DNA of 64,000 bases, taken from the NCBI GenBank assembly GCA_964458325.1, contig CAYWIM010000001.1, forward strand, positions 62,001 through 126,000. The letters are read 5' to 3'. Of the stretch, positions 11,501 through 18,731 are shown in pieces. This DNA is from JAGMXM01 sp964458325. GTDB lineage: Bacteria; Verrucomicrobiota; Verrucomicrobiia; Limisphaerales; UBA1319. How positions within the stretch are numbered: the first letter of the stretch is position 1; the number at the start of each line of letters is the position of its first letter. The position numbers were made by a program, and so were the translations under genes. The notes under the pieces were generated by a model. The model was not told where the DNA came from. It saw only the letters and a program-made list of their open reading frames with translations, and ran no database searches.

Positions 11501-12899
11501 GGTGGCGACGGCGGCCTCGGGAATCAACGACCGATCGGTCCAATACACCCTGGTGCGCCCCGCGTCATTGGACAGCCTCGCGGGGCAGGAGGCGGTCGAG
11601 GGGACCACGGCCATCCTGGGCTCGGCGGAGAAGAACGCGCTGACGGTGACGGTGGATTTGCGGACGAACAGCCTGCTGGTGGGCGGGACGGATCATTACG
11701 TGGCCCTGGCGGCGGAGCTGATCAACACCCTGGACGGCAGCCCGGCTCAGGAGCGGAAGGCGGAGGTCTACCGCCTGAAGAACTCCCGGGCGCGGGAGAT
11801 CGAGGTCGCGCTGCAGAACTTTCTGCGGCGGGACACGCAGCTCTTGAGCGCGGCGGTAGGCCAGCAGGCGATGGCGCAGGAGATCCTCGATCGCGAGGTG
11901 GCCATCGTGGCCGAGACGAACAGCAACACCCTCCTCCTGTCGGCCAGCCAGCGCTATTTCGACCAGGTCAAGACCCTGATCGAGCAGCTGGACATGCCGC
12001 AGCTGCAGGTGCTGATCCAGGTGCTGCTGGCCGAGGTGACCCTCGATGCCTCGAGCCAGCTGGGCGTCGAGTGGAACTACAGCGACCTGAACGGGACCAA
12101 AGTCTTGACGGGCACGGACTTCGGGGTGGCCGACGACCTGAAAGCCCTGGGGGGATTCTCGACTGCGGTGACCGGCAGCGACTTCAACTTCCTGCTGCGC
12201 GCCCTCGAGAGCGAGGGGCGTCTGCTGGTCTTGAGCCGCCCGCAGATCCTGACCGCCGACAACCAGGAGGCCACGATCAACATCGGCCAGCAGATCCCGC
12301 TGATCACCGACAGCCGCGTGACCGAGCAAGGCGACAGCATCAATTCCTACGAATACCGCAACGTCGGCGTCGAGCTGACGGTGACGCCGCGGATCAGCCC
12401 GGACGGGTTCGTGAAGATGGACGTCGGGCCGCGGATCAGCCAGATGAGCAGCTCGGATGTCGAGATCGGCCCGGGCACCAAGGTGCCGATCATCAACGAG
12501 CGCAGCGCCACCACCACGGTCAGCGTCCAGAGCGGCCAGTCGATCATCATCGGCGGCCTGATCAGCTCCGTGGACGACTCGAGGGTGAAGCGGATGCCCT
12601 TTCTCGGCAGGATCCCGGTGCTCGGGGTGCTGTTCCGGAGCACCCACAAGAGCGAGGACCGAAAGGAGCTCTTGATCGTGCTCACGCCGCAAGTGCTGGT
12701 CAAGGGCACGGACGTCGGCATCACGCGCGAGGCCATTTCGGTGACCCGGGAGCAGCTGGATCGGTCGACCATGAGCGAGGAGTTCAGGCAGGACGGGCTG
12801 CAGCGGCAGATGCTCGATCCGCTCTATCCGTCCTCCGGAACGAACATCACCCGAACCCCGCGTCCAGCCGGGAGGTCAGACATCGATCTGTGGCGATGA
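2547..12899 (+). CDS. Giant secretin with ~34 tandem N-domains
   Basis: About 3450 residues; family members usually have 600-800. I chose the ATG at 2547, which gives a clean signal peptide; a TTG at 2529 overlapping the previous stop is the alternative. Order: signal peptide; an Ala/Ser/Gln/Thr-rich repeat region (52-106); an N0-like domain (about 116-195); about 34 consecutive N1-type (KH-like) secretin domains (about 200-3150), each ending in a helix of the form I..L...LD; then one C-terminal secretin channel (about 3152-3400). The channel carries the S-R-P-Q-I-L-T motif, the VPIINER segment and the transmembrane signature Q-S-I-I-I-G-G-L-I. Several N-domains hold Tyr/Gly/Ser-rich or Gln/Pro loops. 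Secretins form outer-membrane rings and their N-domains stack in the periplasm; known ones have three to five. The frame is intact over 10.3 kb. Confidence 0.92.
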   Translation: MNNATWILLVTLLVLHGDGPVAAAEAAAESGAIATPSPAVVAAATNALASASGSQTNLAAAASGSQTNLAAAASGSQTNLAAAASGSQTNLAAVASGSQTNLAVSLDAAKPSASSRDIRFQFDGIPYTDVVTRFAQMVNKPLLGDLKIDGTLQFIDPQPYTYSEALETLNLILATKGMILVETGRYLRLVPMKELAQMPLKIFRGLDRTGETSPGEVVTVVLSLQNLEAQEVSQTITPMLSSAGSVAPLSRGRGVIITDQLGNIRRIRDLLAEVDTASPVQRQMRTYTLLHSSGAVVSDLINKTFGQATAPKRVEFNQQSRRYEVLPPDPSDYVTAIFDEASRTMVLYGPAERVDLAESLIKRFEDEAGSKAGEVRVYQSQSIPAADLARLVRQAVPGVAAENESGSSAATKARVIADPVSNRIIVTAPVAGQLDAIEALIKRLDVGSDGAFRQLRTLALKHTSATAMASMISQLFARQYRVEDPHQRVMVAAAPDDRTLLIDATGTTFDKIEEMVRGLDVESARGSYEVRTYRLTGSNAGELAQTLGRLYSDRQDRRRFEESGGLSPRFEADTGANVLIVAAPRVHFEAIEKLIEELRAPAEVAQEIRTFRLQHTSAEQMASVLESLLRGERGMSGYRSYQPYYPRSGSEVGRLRVMAAPGANAVVVQGAPEKLTQAEALIRELDRADAAASLEVRTYRLTGSNAGELAQTLARLFGERQGQRRAEPGAMAPRFEADTGANALIVAAQREQFVTIEKLIEELRTPAVVTNEIRTFRLRHTTADQLTPVLETMLRGDGRSYSGYRSYYPQYSSYGSRGGSDATGLRISGVPGANVVVIQGAPEKLTQAEALIQALDQPESATSLEVRTYRLTGSNAGELAQTLARLFGERQGQRRAEPGAMAPRFEADTGANALIVAAQREQFEGIEKLIEELRAPAVVTNEIRTFRLRHTTADQVTPVLETMLRGDGRSYSGYRSYSSPYGYSPYGSRGGSDTTGLRISGVPGANVVVIQGPSEKLTQAEALIQALDQPESATSLEVRTYRLSGSNAAELAQSLARLFGERQGQRRAEPGAMAPRFEADTGANALIVAAQREQFETIEKLIEELRAPAVTANEIRTFRLRHTTADQLTPVLEAMLRSDGRSYSGYRPYSSPYGYSPYGSRGGSDASGLRISSVPGSNAVVVQGPSEKLAQAEALIQALDQPESASSFEVRTYRLTSSSAGDLAQSLARLFSERQGQRRDESRLLAPRFEADMGANALIVAAAREQFEGIEKLIEELRAQSEAAVEMRTFHLQYTTADQMTMVLETMLRSDGRSSSGYRPYYSPYGGFRGGGGDATGLRISGVSGANAVVVQGPPAKVAQAEALVRDLDRPDSDQATTLQTVQLRRAQAEPLSEAIARILSGRAPPNQPRRVQVSAVPGSNSLLVDGPPAEVKEVIQIIRQLDEESVDGGIEIRVYQLENGEARELSRVVSELLQSLPRRGSRSGRSSYEPAVGVAADERTNSLIVTGAPEVFRMLEQLLPSLDQTPDRSNRDVAFYWLTNAYAPDVASQIEAIYADRGRNEQVLVETDSLANSLTVVARKSDLVEIEALVEKLDAAALDTTVQVRLVPMGKMSAAEMAVLLTNIYPQVSSGQMEIVDKLPASPILAPAPLPRSSSTNDPAAPPAQPAPSAGPDQLLSAPAVEPGVTNTSQPVLVAVDTVANALILSGPANELDQIESIVLDLEMAATSEAAELRMFPLQEADPVALARTLNEIFRPETTRSDAQRQSDRDRDQSRRGAGGEDQRPPPQQQQQQQQQPPPPPPKVVIVAESRTRSLIARGSAADLKNLEGVIRQLDVAGVVAELGYRVTPLRHSSADKLLPLVSQVVTQLNLVRPGDPVTVIRDPRGGALFLVGRTNLLDRVAGIVADLDSPGDYAETQVRLIPLKNAQAPQLAALLQEMLRPAPAGARAQASTEARELQEQVRRLRILGDDGQPVALDLDQPVKILADPVQGSGAGSNRLLLASTPANLRALEVLVAMMDTVPLMEGITARLVHLKHADATAVSQMLNSIFQQGQRMADPAGRRAQGGARAGGLLASGVNVAVDRRSNTLILSGSEESLAMAQNLIAQLDQEVDSQITEVRLFRLKYASASRMAPLLQSVFSESRGGAGVEGLRVQISRLQTALGQKPARTTEIPGTRPPVVIQADDTTNILIVAARSDTMPLIEDVVSTMDIPAASGLATIRIYPLQHADAASVQRLINDLYRGPTANQVRQEDRPSVTVDPRTNALVVSGNDNAFAIVASLLDRLDQPLPAGLQNIQIIPLQNADAATLASSIQRILDARSGARGGGGRGVAAEPTRAVIIGDPRTNSLLVGGPTDMVEMVRSLAGELDKTSPALSSQVRLIPLEHATAQTLSAALTTLFSQRAAQARQPDAQRARPIIIADPRSNSLLVAAGVEDNQVLDALLAKLDREPETPAVALTVIGLTHNDSARVAPMISRVFAARRQSMAVPGQVPLPQDQVHIEPDTLSNALVVSASPENLELIRNLLAKVDVEPVAAEGILQTFTLKQADAQRAAVMLRSLIDQGLYRPGQAVSGARGSSREAIAVAVDPLTNTLIVSASPENLAVVRELIEQIDAQAGADAGNIQVVALKHARASQLATVLEQFFRAKRAAEATGAPLERSVPVTVTPDDRTNTLLVTGGRESLAALERMITQLDVEQSASRTTFKVFPLRQTTASKIQATLQQLFLRRPAPIRGQPPEPITVVADSWSNALAIVAAPEDFPMIESLIAQLDSAPTEAGLEVQVFSLAKADARRVAQTIQALYRGGGTVAGMASPVTVNVDERLNALVVSAGQADVKRIAELVKKLDTDQVAQVSEIRIFPLQHAYATQLAAVLSQTLNVKPAALTEQSANRQSLLQFITRSEEGRELVASALKEGILVTPDPRTNSLIVSAPVDYMEMLERLIRQLDTNIPQMAKIRVFNLHNADARQMSTLLTSVFRLQTVATAASGINDRSVQYTLVRPASLDSLAGQEAVEGTTAILGSAEKNALTVTVDLRTNSLLVGGTDHYVALAAELINTLDGSPAQERKAEVYRLKNSRAREIEVALQNFLRRDTQLLSAAVGQQAMAQEILDREVAIVAETNSNTLLLSASQRYFDQVKTLIEQLDMPQLQVLIQVLLAEVTLDASSQLGVEWNYSDLNGTKVLTGTDFGVADDLKALGGFSTAVTGSDFNFLLRALESEGRLLVLSRPQILTADNQEATINIGQQIPLITDSRVTEQGDSINSYEYRNVGVELTVTPRISPDGFVKMDVGPRISQMSSSDVEIGPGTKVPIINERSATTTVSVQSGQSIIIGGLISSVDDSRVKRMPFLGRIPVLGVLFRSTHKSEDRKELLIVLTPQVLVKGTDVGITREAISVTREQLDRSTMSEEFRQDGLQRQMLDPLYPSSGTNITRTPRPAGRSDIDLWR
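2700..2864 (+). repeat. 33-bp minisatellite, five in-frame copies
   Basis: Five copies of a 33-bp unit encode SGSQTNLA followed by a three-residue Ala-rich spacer, just after the signal peptide of the giant secretin. Small base differences between copies show a short divergence history. Confidence 0.88.
4131..6660 (+). repeat. Five tandem ~510-bp units (secretin domain pairs)
   Basis: Units begin at about 4131, 4629, 5139, 5655 and 6171, each with GAGGTGCG(G/A)AC(C/G)TA. Each encodes a pair of N-domains: an EVRTYRL domain, then an EIRTFRL-type domain with a Tyr/Ser/Gly-rich loop. The units at 4629, 5139 and 5655 are nearly identical over long stretches, which points to recent tandem duplication or gene conversion. 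Confidence 0.88.
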
Positions 12900-13447
12900 A
12901 CGGAGCGTGGCGTCAGTGGATGAAAGAGAGGAGCGTCCGGGTTGCGGGAGGCGGGTGGGCGCTGCTTGCCGCGGCGGGGCTGGCTTCCGGTTGCGCGTCC
13001 TCGAGCAAGGGGACGCGGCCCCAGGCGCCCGGGCCGGCCTCGATGCGGCCCGTGGACAGCCTGAATCTCCTGACGACGCCGGTGGCGCTGGATTTGGATC
13101 GGCGGCCTGGGGCGGATGGATTTGCGGTGCAGGTGTACGCCACGCGCCTGGGCAAGGCGAAGACCCAGCCGATTCGCACGGGGGCATTAGAGATCCTGTT
13201 GCTGGACGGCGTGGTGGCATTGCCGAGTGTCGGCGAGCAGGTCCCGCTCCGGATCTGGCGGTTCGAGGCTGCCGAACTCGGGGCCCAGGCAGTGGACACG
13301 GCGATCGGCACCGGCTACCGGCTCACCCTCGCCTGGGGGTCCGATGGGCCCACGCTCCCGATGTTTTCCGTCGTGGCCCGCCATGTGCAGCCGGACCTGT
13401 CGCCGGTGTATTCGGCTCCGAGCGCGGTTTCATCCGCCGTCCGGTGA
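12896..13447 (+). CDS. Lipoprotein following the giant secretin
   Basis: 183 residues, with start ATG at 12896 inside an ATGA overlap with the secretin stop. A charged N-terminus and hydrophobic segment end in a lipobox L-A-S-G-C with the lipidated cysteine at residue 33. The mature part is mostly beta, without a domain I recognise. Translational coupling to the secretin suggests a partner protein. Pilotin lipoproteins help secretins reach the outer membrane, and that role is a guess from position only. The residue after Cys is Ala, not Asp, so outer-membrane sorting would be expected under the E. coli rule. The frame stays open far upstream, but that stretch is a shadow of the secretin gene. 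Confidence 0.78.
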   Translation: MNGAWRQWMKERSVRVAGGGWALLAAAGLASGCASSSKGTRPQAPGPASMRPVDSLNLLTTPVALDLDRRPGADGFAVQVYATRLGKAKTQPIRTGALEILLLDGVVALPSVGEQVPLRIWRFEAAELGAQAVDTAIGTGYRLTLAWGSDGPTLPMFSVVARHVQPDLSPVYSAPSAVSSAVR

Positions 13448-13480
13448 AGCGCCTCGAGAGGATGCTTGCCCTCGATTGCG

Positions 13481-13505
13481 CTTGCCAGGAGGCAGCCCCG
13501 GCAAG
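13481..13505. other. Small dyad in the 13448-13547 gap
   Basis: CTTGCC (13481) and GGCAAG (13500) pair across a GC-rich loop, with an alternative inner TGCC-AGGA-GGCA stem. It could be a weak terminator after the lipoprotein gene, but no T-run follows. I see nothing else in this 100-bp gap. Confidence 0.3.
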
Positions 13506-13547
13506 TAATCACACGATCGCAAACTGCGGACAAGATGGAATGAGCGT

Positions 13548-16148
13548 ATGAGATTCACTGTATTGATCCTGCTGAGCATGGTTGCCAATGCCTTTCCGGG
13601 ACAGGCTCCGATCGTGACCAATGCACCGGCCAGCCGAACGATTGCCGAAGGCGGCGCGGTGGCATTGAGCGTCAGCGCGACCGGGGAGGCACCGCTGACC
13701 TACCAATGGCAGAAGGACGGATCGGATCTCGTGGACGGCGGCCGGCTGAGCGGCGCGCGGGCGGCGACGCTCGTGGTGACGGATGTCGCCTATGGCGATG
13801 CGGGTTCGTATCGGGTGGCGGTCTCGAACGCATGGGGAGGGCTGCTGAGCCAGCCCGCGATTCTGACGGTGGTGCCTCGAGTGGATGTGCAGCCTCGGGG
13901 CAGCTGGCCCGGATTCGTGCGCGGAGAAGCGCGCGGAGTGGCGTTGCGGGGGACGAACGTGGCGGCGGCTCTGGGATCGGGCGGATGGTCGGTGTTCCGC
14001 GTCGGGCCTCTGACCAACGTGACGGCGGTGGCCAGCTACGACACCAAGGGATTTGCCCACCGGGTCCGATGGGAGGGAGATCTCCTTTGGGTGGCGGATG
14101 GATCGGCGGGATTGCATGTGTTCAGCCTGACCAATCTGGCGGTGCCCAAATGGATGGGAACCTACGACACCCCCGGCGAGGCGCGCGACGTCTGGGTGGC
14201 TGACGGCACAGCGTATGTGGCGGATAGCGCGGCGGGGGTTCTGGCCTTGGATGTGCAGAGGCCCGATCAGCTCAAGCTCCTGGGGCGGTACGATACCGCA
14301 GGCGAGGCGCGAGCGGTCCAGGTCGTCGATCGTCTGGCCTATGTCGCGGATGGGACCAACGGCCTGCAGGTCATCGATTTCAGCGTTCCCGGCGCGCCCG
14401 CCCGCATTGGAGGCTTTGCGAGCTCGCAGGCGACCGGGCTCGAGGTGTGGGGGAATCGGGTGGTCATGGCGGACGGGACCAACGGGCTGTGGATCATCGA
14501 TGTGCACGACCCGGCGCACCCGGCATCGATCGGGTATTTCCGTCCTGGTGGCGACGCGCGGCATGTAACGATGGTCGGAACCAACGCGCTGGTGTCTTGC
14601 GGATCCCTGGGTCTGCATGTGATCAGCCTCTCGGATCCGACGCGTCCAGCGCGGATCGGGTTTTCCTTCAGCCCGGGCGCAGCATACCAATCGATTTCCG
14701 GGGGGTCGGTGGTATGGCTGGCAAATGACCATGGGGGGGTGGTTGCCTTGGATGCCGCCCAGCTCAACAAGCTCAAGCCGTGGGTGTTCGTTCCGACGTC
14801 TGGGAACGCTAGCCAGGTGCAGATCGATGGCGATCTGGCCTATCTGGCGGATGGAGCGGCGGGGCTGCAGATCGTCAGCCTGGCGAATCCGGACGAGCCG
14901 ACGCGCCGGGGCGGGTATGACACGTCGGGGCAGGCGATGGGGCTTCACAAGGTTGGCCCTCTGGTGTTTGTGGCGGACGGGCCCGCGGGCTTGCAGGTGA
15001 TCAGCGTGAGCAATCCCGCCAGCCCGGTTCGCCTGGGCGGCATCGACACGCCGGGAAAGGCCCACTCCGTGCAGGTTGCCGCAGGGCTGGCCTACGTGGC
15101 TGATGGCGCCAACGGCATTCAAATCATCCGTGTGGACAATCCCGCGGCTCCGCAATGGGTGGGCGGCATCGATACGCCGGGCGAGGCGCGCCATGTGGCG
15201 GTCACGGGCGATCTGGCCTATGTGGCGGACGCCGTATGGGGCGTGCAGGTCATCGACGTGAGCGATCCGGGGGCGCCCCGGAACGTGGGGGCCTATCTCA
15301 GCACGGGGACGGCTAATTATTGCGCGGTTCGCGGGGGGACCTGCTATCTGGCCGACGGCCTGGGCGGCTTGTTGGTTTTGGGTCTGGCCGCGCCGGCCGC
15401 GCCGGTCAAGATCGGCGGCTTCAACACGATCGGGTACAGCACGGGCGTGGCAATCGCGGAGCCCTATTCCCTGCTGGCGGACGGCCTGGGCGGTCTGGTG
15501 ATCGTGGATGTGCGCAACGAGGAGAGCCCCGCAATCGTTGGAAATTACGACACGGCGGGCACGGTGCTGGGGGTGGATATCGCCGGCAGCCGGGCGGCGA
15601 TCGCCGACGGGGCCTGCGGGCTGCGGATTGTGGATTTGGCTTGGTCAGCTCTGCCGCTCATATCCGTCCAGCCTGCACCGAGCTCGGCCGGAACCTTTGG
15701 CGGCTCGCTCGAGCTGGCGGTGTCCGCCCACTCCGAGTCGCCCGTGTTTTATCAATGGCGGAAAGAGGGTCAGGATCTGCCGGGCCAGACCAATGCATCG
15801 ATCCGATTCGATTTCCTCGAGCGGGCCGACGGCGGAGATTATCAAGTGGTGGTGGGAAACGCGGCAGGCTCGGTGACCAGCAGCAATGCCGTTGTCGAGG
15901 TCGCGGTGCCTCTTCAGCTCGCGAGGCCGGAACGGAAGGGGATCGCCTTCTCGAGCCGGTTCAGCTACATGGACGGCTATCCGATCCAAGCCTCGGACCT
16001 GGCCCGATTCAAGGTGCAGGTGAGCACGAACCTGGTCCAGTGGTCGGACACGGCGATCAAGCCAGGTGTTCTCGGCTCGGAGGGAAGCTTTCTGGATCTC
16101 ATCGCGTCATCCCCATTGCGCCGGTACTATCGAGTCGTCGAGCAGTAG
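13548..16148 (+). CDS. Secreted Ig-like / LVIVD beta-propeller protein
   Basis: 866 residues with a signal peptide (about 1-18). An Ig-like domain follows (about 22-107, with Y-Q-W and D-A-G-S-Y-R-V hallmarks). Next come about 14 LVIVD-type repeats (about 120-700), each roughly 40 residues with the pattern A-Y-V-A-D-G..G-L-Q-V-I-D followed by P-x-x-P..G. A second Ig-like domain (about 705-785) and a short C-terminal beta segment complete it. Such proteins are surface or secreted binding proteins with no known enzyme activity and are common in Verrucomicrobiota. It has its own 100-bp upstream gap, so it need not belong to the secretin operon. It is a plausible substrate of a nearby secretion system, but nothing in the sequence proves that. 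Confidence 0.85.
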   Translation: MRFTVLILLSMVANAFPGQAPIVTNAPASRTIAEGGAVALSVSATGEAPLTYQWQKDGSDLVDGGRLSGARAATLVVTDVAYGDAGSYRVAVSNAWGGLLSQPAILTVVPRVDVQPRGSWPGFVRGEARGVALRGTNVAAALGSGGWSVFRVGPLTNVTAVASYDTKGFAHRVRWEGDLLWVADGSAGLHVFSLTNLAVPKWMGTYDTPGEARDVWVADGTAYVADSAAGVLALDVQRPDQLKLLGRYDTAGEARAVQVVDRLAYVADGTNGLQVIDFSVPGAPARIGGFASSQATGLEVWGNRVVMADGTNGLWIIDVHDPAHPASIGYFRPGGDARHVTMVGTNALVSCGSLGLHVISLSDPTRPARIGFSFSPGAAYQSISGGSVVWLANDHGGVVALDAAQLNKLKPWVFVPTSGNASQVQIDGDLAYLADGAAGLQIVSLANPDEPTRRGGYDTSGQAMGLHKVGPLVFVADGPAGLQVISVSNPASPVRLGGIDTPGKAHSVQVAAGLAYVADGANGIQIIRVDNPAAPQWVGGIDTPGEARHVAVTGDLAYVADAVWGVQVIDVSDPGAPRNVGAYLSTGTANYCAVRGGTCYLADGLGGLLVLGLAAPAAPVKIGGFNTIGYSTGVAIAEPYSLLADGLGGLVIVDVRNEESPAIVGNYDTAGTVLGVDIAGSRAAIADGACGLRIVDLAWSALPLISVQPAPSSAGTFGGSLELAVSAHSESPVFYQWRKEGQDLPGQTNASIRFDFLERADGGDYQVVVGNAAGSVTSSNAVVEVAVPLQLARPERKGIAFSSRFSYMDGYPIQASDLARFKVQVSTNLVQWSDTAIKPGVLGSEGSFLDLIASSPLRRYYRVVEQ

Positions 16149-16179
16149 AAGGCGGCGGCGGGATGGCCAGCGCCCGTCC

Positions 16180-17442
16180 TCAAGCCAGATAAGGGATGGT
16201 CAAAGGGCCTTGGGGAAGGACGGCGACGCGAGCGCCGGGTCCAAGGCCGTCGAGGCGGCGGGCGACTTCGGCGCCGATATCGTGGCAGGGCGTCAGAAAC
16301 GCGCCGCGCACGACCTCGTCGGGGAGCGAGCTGTAGACGAGCACGTTGGCCTTGCGCTGGATGAGGGCCTGGATCTGGGCCTGCCACTGTTCGGGCCGAA
16401 CGAAGCCGGGCGTGCTCAGGAGGGTGAGGATCTGCTCGGGGCATCGGGCGCTCCGAAGGAGCTGGTCCAGCGGGCTGCCGGAAGGCACTCCCTCGCGGCA
16501 CTCGGCGGCCAGGATCAGGGTCCCGCCGGGCTGGATGATGCGCGCGCCGGCGCTCATGCCTTTGACGCTCTGATAGAGATTGAGATCGAGCGGGTAGCCG
16601 CTATTGGTGGTGACGACCACCTCGAAAGGCGAATCGACTTTCTGCATGGCGGAGCGGCGCACGAACTCGATACCCGTCCGGTGAGCCTCGATCAGGTCGC
16701 CGGCGAAGACGCCGGTGATCTCCCGCTGGGGATTGAGGGCGACGTTCAGCAGGAAGCTCGGCCCGGGCCGCAGGGCGATGTCGCGCATCTCCTCCCAGAT
16801 CGGGTTGCCGGCGGTAATGCCGAACGCGGATTGAGGATGGCCGATGTTGGCGGCGCCGTGGTTGCTCATGATGGTGGCCAAGCCGGCCACGCCGGGCATG
16901 ATGCCCTTGGGCCCGCCGCTGAATCCGGCGAAAAAGTGAGGTTCGATAAACCCGGTGACAATCCGGACTGCCGCTTGGGCGAGGTGGCGGTTGAGCAGGG
17001 CGGGGGCGCCGGTGCGGGTGGTCCCCAGAGCGACCATGGATTCGGTCTGGTCGCATTCGTGGTTGATGACGCGATAATCGCGGACGACGGCGGGGGTGAG
17101 GATTTTCTCGAGCTCTTCCCGGGTATTGGGGCGGTGGGTGCCGGTGCCGTTGAGCAAGGTGATGTGGTCGCGGGGAACGGCGGAGAGGTACTCGAGCAGC
17201 CACGGGATCAGCCGGGCGTTGGGCGTGGCGCGCGTGATGTCGGTGAACACGATGCAGACGCGGTTGCCGGGGCGGATCCAGTCGCGAAGGGGAGGCGCCG
17301 CGATGGGGTGGTCCAGGGCATCGAACACGGCGGCGCGTTCGTCGGAAAGCCCGGGCAGATGGGTAGGCTCGATGACCGTGGTGCGGTCCTCCGGGAACTC
17401 GATGGCCAGTTGGGTTTCGCCGTAGGCAAGGTTGATTTTCAT
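16180..17442 (-). CDS. larA: LarA-family nickel-dependent 2-hydroxyacid racemase
   Basis: 420 residues, the usual LarA length; start ATG at 17442 in an ATGA overlap with the preceding gene. The diagnostic residues of Lactobacillus plantarum LarA all appear at a constant offset of five: H103 (GTHRP) for H108, H169 and K179 (EPHFFAGFSGGPK) for H174 and K184, and H195 for the nickel ligand H200. LarA interconverts D- and L-lactate with a nickel-pincer nucleotide cofactor; relatives act on other 2-hydroxyacids, so the substrate is open. The cofactor genes larB, larC and larE are not in the window. It is the last gene of a coupled trio with the PaaK-like and DUF5069 genes. Cytoplasmic: no signal peptide. 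Confidence 0.88.
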   Translation of the reverse strand: MKINLAYGETQLAIEFPEDRTTVIEPTHLPGLSDERAAVFDALDHPIAAPPLRDWIRPGNRVCIVFTDITRATPNARLIPWLLEYLSAVPRDHITLLNGTGTHRPNTREELEKILTPAVVRDYRVINHECDQTESMVALGTTRTGAPALLNRHLAQAAVRIVTGFIEPHFFAGFSGGPKGIMPGVAGLATIMSNHGAANIGHPQSAFGITAGNPIWEEMRDIALRPGPSFLLNVALNPQREITGVFAGDLIEAHRTGIEFVRRSAMQKVDSPFEVVVTTNSGYPLDLNLYQSVKGMSAGARIIQPGGTLILAAECREGVPSGSPLDQLLRSARCPEQILTLLSTPGFVRPEQWQAQIQALIQRKANVLVYSSLPDEVVRGAFLTPCHDIGAEVARRLDGLGPGARVAVLPQGPLTIPYLA

Positions 17443-18731
17443 GAGCGGGTAGATGATCGGCTGGTGGGGGGAAGGTCGCGCCGGGCGGCGAGCCGGAACT
17501 TGCCGGAGGGTTCGCCGAGGACGGCCTCGACGGGTTCGATTTCGAGCTGGCGGGGATTTTCGAGGAGGGCTGAAAGGCGGTCGCGCAGGGAGTGCTCGGT
17601 GGCGGGGATGTCGGCGCGGTCGTCCGGGATCCAGCGCAAGTGGAAGCGATCGGGGCCAAGCTGATTGAGCTGGTAGTGGATGACACCATCGGCGAGGGAG
17701 ACCTGGGCATCGATATGGGCGACGGTGATGCGCCGGCCTGCGGCGGTGGCCAGCGCATCGCGCGCACGGCCATAGAGCCGGTACGATTCGCCCCCGATGT
17801 CCGATCGGCACGAAACCAGGTCCCCGATGCTGTAACGGAGGAGGGGCATGTAAGGATTCCACAGCGTGGTGACCACCAAGTCGCCAATCCCGTCGGGATC
17901 GGGATCGAGAATTTCGAGCCAAGCGGTCGAGGGGCTGGGCCGGAGCGCGCCCTGTTCGTCTTCCATCAGCAGGTGGCCGGTCTCGGTGGCTCCGTAGAGG
18001 TTGTAGACTGGGATTTCGAAGGCCGACGCGAGGAATCGGCGGTGGCAGAGGCTGAGGAAACCGTAGCTGCTGACGACGAACCGCAGGCTGGGCAGGCGGA
18101 CGCCGCGGCGGCGGCAGTGGCGGGCGAACGCGAGGCCGTAGACGGGATCGCAATCGAGGAAGATCGGCTTCCAATCGCGGGCCTCCTCGATCATGGCGTC
18201 GAGCCTGGCGGTGGTCCAGAGGAAGGGATGGCGGTTGAGGTTGAGGAACAGCGCATCGCCGACAACGCGATCCGCGGCGGTAGGCGTGCCCTGGTAGGAG
18301 ATGTCATGGTTGCAGAGCGGCGAGGTGAGCGTGATTCGCCGGATCGAGTGGGTCCACTGGGCGCGCACATCCGCATTGAGGTGGAGGGCGGCGGCTTCCT
18401 GGCGCGCCCAGCCGCCGCGTTCGAGCAGGAGTGGGACGGCCTCGTCCGAAGTGCCGGATGTGCTCTCGAGCTCGACCAGGCCGCGATCGAGCAGATCATC
18501 GAGCCGGACGCCGGCTGGCAAGAAGTTGCCGGGGAATCCCTGGCGAATATCTTCCTTGGTGATCGGAGGCAGGAGATGGAAGTCGCGGATCCAATCCGCG
18601 CTCGGGCCGGGCGGCATGGATGGCATCGGGCGCTGCCGATACAGGGGGACTTCCTGCAGCCAGCGGGACACGCGATCGGCGGCGGGCGACAGGGCGTTCG
18701 GGGCGGGCCCCGCTGAGGCGGAAGGGCTCAC
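17439..18731 (-). CDS. PaaK/CapK-like adenylate-forming enzyme
   Basis: 430 residues; GTG start at 18731 overlapping the upstream stop (GTGA). It shows the AMP-binding core of phenylacetate-CoA ligase relatives: an S-T-S-G-T-S-D-E phosphate-binding loop near residue 90, N-L-Y-G-A-T-E-T-G in the middle, and R-Y-S-I-G-D-L-V before a small C-terminal domain. These enzymes activate a carboxylic acid as an acyl-adenylate, often forming a CoA thioester. The substrate is unknown; the cell-wall-associated CapK group is an alternative reading. It sits between a DUF5069 gene and larA with 4-base overlaps on both sides, so the three are probably made together. How acid activation and 2-hydroxyacid racemisation combine here is not evident. 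Confidence 0.78.
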   Translation of the reverse strand: MSPSASAGPAPNALSPAADRVSRWLQEVPLYRQRPMPSMPPGPSADWIRDFHLLPPITKEDIRQGFPGNFLPAGVRLDDLLDRGLVELESTSGTSDEAVPLLLERGGWARQEAAALHLNADVRAQWTHSIRRITLTSPLCNHDISYQGTPTAADRVVGDALFLNLNRHPFLWTTARLDAMIEEARDWKPIFLDCDPVYGLAFARHCRRRGVRLPSLRFVVSSYGFLSLCHRRFLASAFEIPVYNLYGATETGHLLMEDEQGALRPSPSTAWLEILDPDPDGIGDLVVTTLWNPYMPLLRYSIGDLVSCRSDIGGESYRLYGRARDALATAAGRRITVAHIDAQVSLADGVIHYQLNQLGPDRFHLRWIPDDRADIPATEHSLRDRLSALLENPRQLEIEPVEAVLGEPSGKFRLAARRDLPPTSRSSTRS

